From assembly GCA_028293465.1 (NCBI GenBank), contig JAQGOT010000367.1:1-5934 (forward strand): DNA of 5,934 nt. The letters run 5' to 3'. The notes below the pieces were generated by a model. That model ran no database searches. It was not told the DNA's origin and was given only the letters and a program-made list of their open reading frames with translations. Source of the DNA: Pedosphaera sp. (GTDB lineage Bacteria; Verrucomicrobiota; Verrucomicrobiia; Limisphaerales; Pedosphaeraceae). The position numbers and the translations under genes were made by a program. Below are positions 1-5,408 of this stretch, one piece after another. Position 1 is the first letter of the stretch, and each line of letters begins with the position of its first letter.

Positions 1-1
1 T

Positions 2-640
2 GGCGGCGAGTTCATTTCGATCATCGGTCCTTCCGGCAGCGGCAAGTCCACCTTGATGCATATCCTGGGTTGCCTTGATTCCCCGACGCGCGGCACGATC
101 AAACTGGACGATATCATGATTGAAAAGGCCACCCCGCATCAACTGGCCCGGATCCGCAACCAAAAGATCGGATTCGTTTTCCAGTTTTTCAACCTGCTGC
201 CCAAACTCAACGTCCTGCAGAACGTTGAACTGCCGATGGTTTATAGCGGTCTCTCGAGCCGGGAACGCCGGGAACATGCGATGGCGGCCCTCAAGCTGGT
301 GGGGCTGGAGAACCGCAGCAAGCATCGGCCCATGCAAATTTCCGGCGGGCAGCAGCAGCGCGTCGCCATTGCCCGTGCTTTGGTGAACAATCCCAAAATC
401 GTATTCGCCGACGAGCCAACCGGGAACCTTGATTCCAACACGGGTGAGGCGATCCTGGAACTCTTCCGCAAACTCAGTCAGGAAGGCCGCACCATCGCGT
501 TGGTCACCCACGACCCGGAAATCGCCGCAGTCACTCCGCGCCGCATCGAAATTCGCGACGGGAAGGTCGCCAAGGAAGTTGATCCCAGGCTGGCCGGGCT
601 GGATCGCATGGTCGCGCAACCCGCCGTCAAGACTTCGTAA
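2..640 (+). CDS. ABC transporter ATP-binding protein, MacB/LolD type (5' end missing)
   Basis: This is the ATPase subunit of a MacB/LolCDE-like ABC system, which would sit on the cytoplasmic face of the inner membrane and power the permease encoded next to it. The gene enters from the left edge in frame 2, and 212 residues are visible. All core motifs can be read: Walker A GPSGSGKST (visible residues 9-17), Q-loop VFQFFNLLP (Q61), signature ISGGQQQRVAIARAL (from 113; Ile replaces the usual Leu), Walker B IVFADEPTGNLDS (133-145, catalytic E138) and H-loop VTHDPE (H170). The QQQR extension of the signature and the 'EPTGNLDS' Walker B are typical of the MacB/LolD/FtsE branch. Only about 30 N-terminal residues should be missing, judged from the family's usual length of 220-250. 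The ATG at 56 lies inside the Walker A region and is not the start. Substrate cannot be read from the sequence; antibiotic or peptide export, or lipoprotein release, are the family options. A membrane-fusion protein gene upstream would support the MacB reading. Confidence 0.95.
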   Translation, partial: GGEFISIIGPSGSGKSTLMHILGCLDSPTRGTIKLDDIMIEKATPHQLARIRNQKIGFVFQFFNLLPKLNVLQNVELPMVYSGLSSRERREHAMAALKLVGLENRSKHRPMQISGGQQQRVAIARALVNNPKIVFADEPTGNLDSNTGEAILELFRKLSQEGRTIALVTHDPEIAAVTPRRIEIRDGKVAKEVDPRLAGLDRMVAQPAVKTS

Positions 641-641
641 T

Positions 642-2012
642 ATGAATCTGCTCAACGCCGTGATGGTGGGTTTGAAGGAGATATGGGCCCACAAATTCCG
701 CTCCGTGCTGACCATGCTGGGAATCATCCTGGGCGTCTCCAGCCTGGTGGGCATGTCCGCCCTCGTCAAAGGCATGGAGAACGGGATGAAGGAAGCGCTG
801 ATTGCGATCGGCGGCGTGGAGAAGGTTCGCCTGGAGGAAAATGATTTGCCGGCTTACCAAGAACATTTGGCGGACCAGGCGGTTGGCTGCACCATGAACG
901 ATGTTTACGCGCTGCAGCAGAGTGCGCCGCTCATCAAAATGGTGACGCCGGAAATGCGCATTCGCGATGTCACGGTGACTCACGGCAACAAGTCCTTCAA
1001 TCCTTGGACGTTTGTCGGTACCTGGCCCAACGCTCTGGAGATGAACCAGCATGTCGTCGAACACGGCCGCATGTTCAACGAAATCGACGACGAGCAGGCG
1101 CGCAACGTCTGTGTCATCGGCACCGGCACGCGCGACGCCTTGTTCGGCAACCCCGAACAACTCGGTTACGATTACGACCCGGTGGGCGAGCAAATCACCA
1201 TCAAGCATCAACCGTTCACCATCATCGGTATGTTCACGCGTTACGAGAGTGAGCAGGATCGCAAGGCCCGGGAATTCGCCAAGACCCGACCGATCGATCC
1301 CGCCAGCACGAACGGCCCGGCGCGCAGTCGCGGCTGGGGCGGCAAGCGCGGTGGCAGCGGCTTCGTTTTTGGGCTGAAGAACAATACCATCTACATTCCC
1401 CTCAATACGATGTGGGTCAAATTCCGTTCCACCGCCGGCTCCAATAATATTCCCGATGCCCGCCTCTCCAACATGTCCGTGAAGGTGGCCGATGTCGACA
1501 AGATGGACCAGGCCATCCAACAGGCGCATAATGTTCTGATGCATACCCACAAAGGCATCGAGGATTTCGCCTTCCAAACCCAGGAGGATTGGGCGGATAA
1601 CATCGGCAAGGCCATCAAGAATGCCCGCATGAGCGGGGGCATCATCGCCGCCATCAGCCTGCTCGTGGGTGGCATCGGCATCATGAACATCATGCTCGCC
1701 AGCATCACTGAACGCATCCGGGAGATCGGCATCCGCAAGGCCATCGGCGCAACCTTTTCGGACGTGTTCATCCAGATCCTGGTCGAGAGCGTCGTCATCG
1801 CGGTGATCGGCGGGGCCGCCGGTTTGCTTACTTCCATGGCCCTCGTGAACCTGCTATCGGTCATCTCGCCAACCGACAACACCCCGGTTATTACCGTAGA
1901 TGCCATGTTCATCGCCTTTGCGTTTAGCGTTGGCATTGGCGTCCTAGCCGGCCTGTTTCCGGCATTTAAGGCCGCAAAACTCGACCCTATCCAAGCCTTG
2001 CGCTATGAATAA
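642..2012 (+). CDS. MacB/FtsX-family ABC transporter permease
   Basis: This is the inner-membrane permease partner of the preceding ATPase, 456 aa. It has the MacB layout. TM1 lies near residues 18-40 (RSVLTMLGIILGVSSLVGMSAL). A large periplasmic MacB_PCD-type domain covers about 45-325. Three C-terminal TMs (about 331-353, 377-405, 420-442) form the FtsX domain. Family hallmarks are visible: SITERIREIGIRKAIGA after TM2 and the ending FPAFKAAKLDPIQALRYE. E. coli MacB fuses ATPase and permease; here they are separate, as in many MacB-like and LolCDE systems. The start is the ATG one base after the ATPase stop (TAATATG). I see no Shine-Dalgarno sequence, so translational coupling is likely, and longer in-frame starts lie inside the ATPase gene. 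An unusual basic, Gly-rich stretch (about residues 201-245, including RSRGWGGKRGGSG) interrupts the periplasmic domain before the conserved 'IYIPL' strand. Substrate is unknown. Confidence 0.93.
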   Translation: MNLLNAVMVGLKEIWAHKFRSVLTMLGIILGVSSLVGMSALVKGMENGMKEALIAIGGVEKVRLEENDLPAYQEHLADQAVGCTMNDVYALQQSAPLIKMVTPEMRIRDVTVTHGNKSFNPWTFVGTWPNALEMNQHVVEHGRMFNEIDDEQARNVCVIGTGTRDALFGNPEQLGYDYDPVGEQITIKHQPFTIIGMFTRYESEQDRKAREFAKTRPIDPASTNGPARSRGWGGKRGGSGFVFGLKNNTIYIPLNTMWVKFRSTAGSNNIPDARLSNMSVKVADVDKMDQAIQQAHNVLMHTHKGIEDFAFQTQEDWADNIGKAIKNARMSGGIIAAISLLVGGIGIMNIMLASITERIREIGIRKAIGATFSDVFIQILVESVVIAVIGGAAGLLTSMALVNLLSVISPTDNTPVITVDAMFIAFAFSVGIGVLAGLFPAFKAAKLDPIQALRYE

Positions 2013-2017
2013 GCCTT

Positions 2018-2042
2018 CCGGCGCGGAACCGGGCCGGTTTTT
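2018..2042 (+). terminator. Possible intrinsic terminator after the ABC operon
   Basis: Five bases after the permease stop, CCGGC (2018-2022) can pair with GCCGG (2033-2037) around a 10-base loop, directly followed by TTTTT (2038-2042). The stem is short, and a competing hairpin exists: GGCCGG (2032-2037) with CCGGCC (2043-2048), which would put the T-run in its loop. Position and T-run support termination; the weak stem lowers confidence. Confidence 0.45.
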
Positions 2043-2069
2043 CCGGCCACAAATGCCTGCAACAAGCCG

Positions 2070-2097
2070 TTGACATTAATCCTCATTCGGCTACCGT
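2070..2097 (+). promoter_or_regulatory. Candidate sigma70-type promoter for rpsT
   Basis: A perfect -35 hexamer TTGACA lies at 2070-2075. With a 16-bp spacer the -10 would be TACCGT (2092-2097), which keeps the key first, second and last bases of TATAAT and would give a 5' leader of about 25 nt. A better -10 look-alike, TCTAAT (2105-2110), is too far from this -35 (29 bp) but could act with another -35. The element sits between a possible terminator and rpsT, where a promoter is expected. Start site not determined. Confidence 0.45.
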
Positions 2098-2128
2098 TAT
2101 CCGCTCTAATTGATAAACAGAGAATATT

Positions 2129-2392
2129 ATGTCGAATACCAAGTCTGCTGAACGTCGCATGCGGAACAGTGCCCGCAAGCAAACCCACAACCGCAGCATC
2201 AATACGCGACTCCATTCGCTCGAAAAGAAGTATTTGCAGCTCGTGGGTGCCGGTAAGAAGGACGAAGCGTCCAAAGCTTTTCAAGCGGTGACCTCCGCCC
2301 TGGACAAAGCCGCCAAAACGGGCACCGTTCACAAATCCCGCGCCAGCCGCAAGAAATCCCGCCTGGCCCTGCAGTTGAACAAGGTCAAGTAA
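2129..2392 (+). CDS. rpsT: 30S ribosomal protein S20
   Basis: This is a primary-binding protein of the small ribosomal subunit that contacts 16S rRNA and helps early 30S assembly. The 87-residue length fits the family. The sequence is recognisably S20: N-terminal MSNTKSAERRMRNSARKQ..NRSINTRL, a middle 'DEASKAFQAVTSALDKAAKTGTVHKSRASRKKSRLA', and a very basic, Ala/Lys-rich, all-helical composition. The ATG at 2129 is the natural start, because it matches the family N-terminus. Only a weak purine-rich site (CAGAGA, 2118-2123) lies 5 bases before it. The gene stands alone between a candidate promoter (2070-2097) and a strong terminator (2406-2440), so it is probably transcribed on its own, as rpsT often is. 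It is unrelated in function to the ABC genes upstream and converges with the amidase gene downstream. Confidence 0.97.
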   Translation: MSNTKSAERRMRNSARKQTHNRSINTRLHSLEKKYLQLVGAGKKDEASKAFQAVTSALDKAAKTGTVHKSRASRKKSRLALQLNKVK

Positions 2393-2405
2393 TCAATTTC
2401 CCGCC

Positions 2406-2440
2406 ACGGCGTTCGGTCACTCCGACGCCGTTTTTCTTTC
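2406..2440 (+). terminator. Intrinsic terminator of rpsT
   Basis: Thirteen bases after the rpsT stop, ACGGCG (2406-2411) pairs with CGCCGT (2426-2431). The stem continues past one bulged T with TCGG (2413-2416) pairing to CCGA (2422-2425), and the loop is TCACT. It runs into TTTTTCTTT (2431-2439). This is a classic GC stem with a T-tract for plus-strand transcription. The other strand has no T-run after the hairpin, so it would not be an ordinary terminator for the converging amidase gene. Confidence 0.85.
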
Positions 2441-2488
2441 CGTGCGGCTGACGGCAGTCCGCCCTCCCCTTGCGTCGCCCGGGGATCT

Positions 2489-5164
2489 TCAGTTGACCAG
2501 CTGGACGCGATAGAACCGGGAACTGGTCCCCATGCTGTCGGTCGCGGTCGAAGTGCTCCCGGTGGCGTTGACGTCCGGAGGCAAAGTGTTCCAATTCGTC
2601 CCGCTCGCCTCGTCGAGGTAAACCACCCGGTAGGTTTTTCCAGGAACGGAATTCCATTGCAACGTGATCGTCTGGCCGGCAACCGAGGCGCTGGCGGTGA
2701 TTGGGGCGGCGATGACGACGATGTTAAAGCTCCGCACATCGCTCAAGTTGGGTGAGCCATTGTCCGTTACGCGCACCGTCACGCCGTTCGTGGTGCCAAT
2801 TTGTGAGGCGTCTGGAGTCCAGCTGAAAACGCCGCTGACTGAATCCACGCTGGCCCCAATCGGCCCGCCACCATCCAGACTGAAAGTCAGCGTGTTGGCC
2901 GGCAGGTCGGGATCGGTCGCCGAATTGGTCAGTGTGAGGGTGCTGCCGGGAGAGATGGTTTGGTCTGCAACCATCGCCAGCACCGGGGCTCGATTGGATT
3001 CGGTGACGGTGATGGTGAAATTTCTGGAATGGCTCAACGGCGGGGAGCCATCATCCGTGACCCGCACGGTTATGGGATAGCTGCCCGGACCTTGGGCTTC
3101 CGTCGGCATCCAGCTAAACAAGCCGCTATCCGGATTGATGGCGGCGCCAGCCGGCGCGCCGGGGTCCAGGCTGAAAGTCAAGCCGTTTACCGGAACATCG
3201 CTGTCGGTTGCGGTGGCGGTGAACGTGAGCAGGGTTTCTTCCACCACGCTTTTGTTGGCGCTGCTTGCCAGCACCGGTGCCGTGTTGGTTTCATCCACGA
3301 CCACAGAGATGGTTTCGAAATCGCTCAGTGCCGGTGTGCCGTTGTCCGTGACACGAACCGTAATAGGGTAAATGCCAGGACCTTGGGCTTCAGTCGGGAT
3401 CCAGTTGAAAACTCCCGTGCGCGGATCAATCGTGGCTCCCGGAGGCGCGCCCGCGTCCAAGGTAAACGTCAGGGTGTTTGAATAAACCACCGAAAAATTA
3501 TCCAGGTAAATGTTGTAAGCCCCGCTACCACCCGTTGGCACCAGAGCCAGATGCTCAAGCACGCCCAAACCCGAGGCGGTCGATAACACACTGTTGCCGT
3601 TGACAAAATTGCTGGTGGCTTCGTAAGGCAGATTGAATTGTAACGTCTGCCAACTGCCGGCGGCCACCGTCCGCTTCGGAACCGGCGCGCCAGTGGCGGT
3701 TACGTTTGTTACTCCCACCCACTCAATTCCACCGCCAGACCCTCCGTTGGAGCCAACCGCCGTCCCCGCCGCATTGGTCGTCTCCCGAACGCCGAGGCCC
3801 ACCTTCAGAGCCTTGTCGGTGTAAATATCGAATTTGATGATTTGCTTCAGATCGATCACCGGGTTGGGCAACCCGCTCGAATTAAATGTCGTCAGCCGCA
3901 ACCAAGGATTGGTCGCGCCCACGGCAAAATTCCAGGAGGCCTTCAGCACATTGACGCTGGCATGGCCCGCGGGGTAACTCGCGGTCACCGCAGTGCTGTT
4001 GGCATTTGTATCCATACCGCGACTAGATCCGGAATAGGCCGGGTATTGGAACATGACGTTCGCGGAGCCGGCTCCGAAGGACTCAAAATCAGTAACCGAA
4101 GCCGTGGCCCCCAAACCGGCATCCACTGTGGTGGCGGTGAAGGTCAGCAATGTTCCTTCGGTGACCGTCTTGTTGCCGATCGCTCCGAGCACCGGCGCGG
4201 AGTTTCCCGTGGTGGCACTCCGGATGTTGGAGTAACCAGAGTTGCCATTGGTCGTGTTGTAAGCATAAACGCGGTAGTAATAAACGGTCGAAGCTGCCAA
4301 GCCGCTGTTCGTGTAGGCGATGATGTTCGCGCCGAGCGAGGCGATCTGAGTCCATGGACCTGAAGCTGAAGCGGAACGGTCGATCTTAAACCCGCTTTCG
4401 TTGGTGGAGTTATCGACCCAGGTGAGTTTGATGTGGTTGGTGCTGAGAGGCGAGGCATTGAGGGCGGTCGGGGCGGCGGGTGCGCCGGTCACCAAGGCCA
4501 TGAAATGGTTCCAATTCCAGTATTGGCCGGGGTCCGTATGGTTATTGCAAGTGGTATCAATCGAGGGGAAGTTCGCCGCCATCCAGGTCTTCCAGGCGGA
4601 ATTCTGCCATTCATTATGGCCGATGATATGGTTGCGGTCCTTGGGAATGCCGTAGGCATCACAGAGGTGTCGTTGCAAACCCGCCGAAGCTTGATACATC
4701 GCCTCGGTGTACCAAGCCGGACTGCTCGCGAAGCCTTCATGCTCGGTGCCGAACATCCATGTGTTCCAACAGGACACATGCCACGCATAGTAAGCCTCCC
4801 GCGCCATCTGCGTGATCTCCCCTGCGGCCGCATCCCCAGTGTTGTTTTCAAAGTGTGTGCCATCATTCCCGTTCTTCAATCCGTTCACGCAATAATGAAT
4901 GCTCGCCTTGCCGGTCCCCTGGCTTGCCTGTTGGAAATAGGAGATGGTCGATTCGTAGTAACCTTCCATGTCATGAATCACGCAGAAGTAATGGCCGTTG
5001 CCCGAGGTGTACCAATGACCGGCATAGGCTTGGTTCCAGAGCGCCGGCGCATAATCCGGCTGCGCCTTCGCTTGCGGGATTGATGCGCATAAAAACAGAA
5101 CCAGGACCAATAGCCCCTTGCACAGGGCACCAACTGGGTTCGAGCGGAAGAGTGGTGATTTCAT
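2489..5164 (-). CDS. Secreted multidomain N-acetylmuramoyl-L-alanine amidase (Amidase_2/PGRP fold)
   Basis: This is predicted to be an exported zinc amidase that cuts the bond between MurNAc and L-Ala in peptidoglycan (891 aa). A signal peptide covers residues 1-34: a positive n-region, hydrophobic LLVLVLFLCASI, and an AKA|Q cleavage site. The amidase domain (about 45-225) shows VIHDMEG (H64), FGTEHEG (E141), IIGHNEW (H183) and HTDPGQYW (D211). By analogy with AmpD, H64, H183 and D211 would bind zinc and E141 would be catalytic. H209 sits where AmpD has Lys (KTDPG). An Fn3 domain follows (about 227-320), then three cadherin/Ig-like repeats (first split at about 357-563, second about 626-723, third about 724-820), then a C-terminal beta-module 'LQWNSVPGKTYRV...FYRVQLVN'. 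The start is the ATG at 5164: it begins the signal peptide, has a weak AGAAG (5175-5179) 10 bases upstream, and lies downstream of a candidate promoter. The in-frame extension to 5353 has no such support. Role (wall remodelling, predation or scavenging) is not shown by the sequence. Confidence 0.88.
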   Translation of the reverse strand: MKSPLFRSNPVGALCKGLLVLVLFLCASIPQAKAQPDYAPALWNQAYAGHWYTSGNGHYFCVIHDMEGYYESTISYFQQASQGTGKASIHYCVNGLKNGNDGTHFENNTGDAAAGEITQMAREAYYAWHVSCWNTWMFGTEHEGFASSPAWYTEAMYQASAGLQRHLCDAYGIPKDRNHIIGHNEWQNSAWKTWMAANFPSIDTTCNNHTDPGQYWNWNHFMALVTGAPAAPTALNASPLSTNHIKLTWVDNSTNESGFKIDRSASASGPWTQIASLGANIIAYTNSGLAASTVYYYRVYAYNTTNGNSGYSNIRSATTGNSAPVLGAIGNKTVTEGTLLTFTATTVDAGLGATASVTDFESFGAGSANVMFQYPAYSGSSRGMDTNANSTAVTASYPAGHASVNVLKASWNFAVGATNPWLRLTTFNSSGLPNPVIDLKQIIKFDIYTDKALKVGLGVRETTNAAGTAVGSNGGSGGGIEWVGVTNVTATGAPVPKRTVAAGSWQTLQFNLPYEATSNFVNGNSVLSTASGLGVLEHLALVPTGGSGAYNIYLDNFSVVYSNTLTFTLDAGAPPGATIDPRTGVFNWIPTEAQGPGIYPITVRVTDNGTPALSDFETISVVVDETNTAPVLASSANKSVVEETLLTFTATATDSDVPVNGLTFSLDPGAPAGAAINPDSGLFSWMPTEAQGPGSYPITVRVTDDGSPPLSHSRNFTITVTESNRAPVLAMVADQTISPGSTLTLTNSATDPDLPANTLTFSLDGGGPIGASVDSVSGVFSWTPDASQIGTTNGVTVRVTDNGSPNLSDVRSFNIVVIAAPITASASVAGQTITLQWNSVPGKTYRVVYLDEASGTNWNTLPPDVNATGSTSTATDSMGTSSRFYRVQLVN
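2705..3475 (-). repeat. Tandem cadherin/Ig-like repeats encoded in the amidase gene
   Basis: Reading along the minus strand, three related units each follow the plan 'APVL...LTFT.....LTFSLD.GAP.GA.I....G.F.W.PTEAQGPG.YPITVRVTDNG.P.LSD'. The C-terminal half of unit 1 spans about 3475-3290, unit 2 about 3289-2996 and unit 3 about 2995-2705. Units 1 and 2 are closest: the 14-mer GGACCTTGGGCTTC (plus strand) recurs at 3087-3100 and 3378-3391, exactly 291 bp or 97 codons apart. Unit 3 lacks 'TEAQGPG' (it has TPDASQIG) and is more diverged. Such putative-Ig/cadherin-like repeats commonly act as spacers or adhesive arms in exported bacterial proteins. Confidence 0.8.
3476..4096 (-). other. Domain inserted within the first cadherin-like repeat of the amidase
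   Basis: This codes for about residues 357-563 of the amidase. The first repeat begins normally (APVLGAIGNKTVTEGTLLTFTATTVDAG), but its next strand (NTLTFTLDAGAPPGATIDP) appears only after about 200 extra residues. In repeat 2 the same two parts are separated by fewer than ten. The insert starts VTDFESFG and ends YNIYLDNFSVVYSN, a start and end pattern common in galactose-binding-like or carbohydrate-binding beta-sandwiches. It contains alternating strands such as KFDIYTDKALKVGLGVRET and SWQTLQFNLPY, and a flexible GSNGGSGGG segment. The carbohydrate-binding role is inferred from this pattern only. Confidence 0.65.
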
Positions 5165-5183
5165 GAACTGCAAACTTCTAAAC

Positions 5184-5292
5184 GGGAATAAGATCACAGA
5201 GTTGCGGGAGCGCGCATTGGCCGGCAAAATTACCGGGCCCGGCGCGGCGAGGCACTGCCTGAGATTGGCAGGTTCAAACCCATTATTTTCCC
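5184..5292 (-). other. Potentially structured 5' leader of the amidase mRNA
   Basis: Read on the minus strand, GGGAAAATAA (5292-5283) near the predicted 5' end can pair with TTATTCCC (5191-5184) close to the start codon, leaving two bulged A's. Inside lies a perfect 5-bp hairpin with a 7-base loop (CTGCC/GGCAG, 5271-5255) and GC-rich CCGG-containing segments (5219-5243) that can fold in several ways. I recognise no known riboswitch class. The pairing could be chance. Confidence 0.2.
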
Positions 5293-5313
5293 ACATGATG
5301 ACGCTGTTATCGA

Positions 5314-5341
5314 AATAAATGGAAACCACAACGTTTGTCAA
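5314..5341 (-). promoter_or_regulatory. Candidate promoter of the amidase gene
   Basis: On the minus strand a perfect TTGACA lies at 5341-5336. After 16 bp, TTTATT (5319-5314) matches the -10 consensus at four of six positions. Transcription would start near 5307 and give a leader of about 140 nt before the ATG at 5164. The site lies inside the in-frame upstream extension of the amidase reading frame, which supports the shorter start. A 19-bp palindrome lies 6 bp upstream of the -35. Not proven; the -10 is imperfect. Confidence 0.4.
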
Positions 5342-5347
5342 ATTCTG

Positions 5348-5366
5348 CGGCATGTATTACATGCCG
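5348..5366. promoter_or_regulatory. Perfect 19-bp palindrome, possible operator
   Basis: CGGCATGTATTACATGCCG has 9-bp arms that are exact reverse complements around one central base (5357). It lies between the glycosyltransferase stop (5409) and the candidate amidase -35 (5336-5341), centred about 50 bp upstream of the predicted start site. That is a usual place for an activator to bind. The one-base centre would leave little room for an RNA loop, and no T-run follows on either strand, so a DNA-binding site is more likely than a terminator. The cognate regulator is unknown. Confidence 0.5.
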
Positions 5367-5408
5367 GACTGACGAGGAGCGAAAACGACTGCGATTAGCG
5401 TGATTTAT

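Noticed and set aside
429..641. Longer permease reading frame starting inside the ATPase gene
   Set aside because: The extra residues are Arg/Ser/Pro-rich out-of-frame translation of the ATPase. The family N-terminus begins at the ATG at 642.
627..1577. Long open frame on the minus strand opposite the permease (316 codons)
   Set aside because: His/Asp/Gly/Ala-rich composition typical of an antisense shadow in GC-rich DNA; no domain and no start signals, and it lies wholly over a well-supported gene.
2444..2462. Hairpin GCGGCTG/CAG-T-CCGC as terminator for the amidase gene (minus strand)
   Set aside because: The stem is plausible (7 bp with one bulge), but on the minus strand it is followed by an A-rich stretch, not a T-run. 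How the amidase transcript ends is not visible.
2960..5083. Several plus-strand open frames of 173-216 codons opposite the amidase gene
   Set aside because: All are low-complexity, Arg/Gly-rich antisense frames of a gene with clear domains; none shows a recognisable motif.
5082..5095. Cys26 in the amidase signal peptide as a lipobox cysteine
   Set aside because: The context LVLFLC has Leu at -1, where a lipobox needs a small residue. The AKA|Q site for ordinary signal peptidase fits better.
5233..5242. GC palindrome CCGGGCCCGG in the amidase leader as an operator
   Set aside because: Ten GC-only bases in a GC-rich stretch are likely by chance, and several alternative CCGG pairings exist nearby.
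5255..5293. tRNA-like T-arm (GGTTCAAACC, 5271-5280) with possible acceptor pairing to 5184-5190
   Set aside because: With TTCAAAC as the T-loop, the T-stem has mismatches at the third and fourth pairs, the neighbouring 7-nt loop lacks the T33 of an anticodon loop, and the acceptor pairing does not fit the same register. Not a tRNA.
5165..5353. In-frame N-terminal extension of the amidase, from a start at 5353
   Set aside because: It would bury the signal peptide 63 residues inside the protein, starts within the palindrome, and overlaps the candidate promoter. Its residues show no recognisable domain. The ATG at 5164 is far better.
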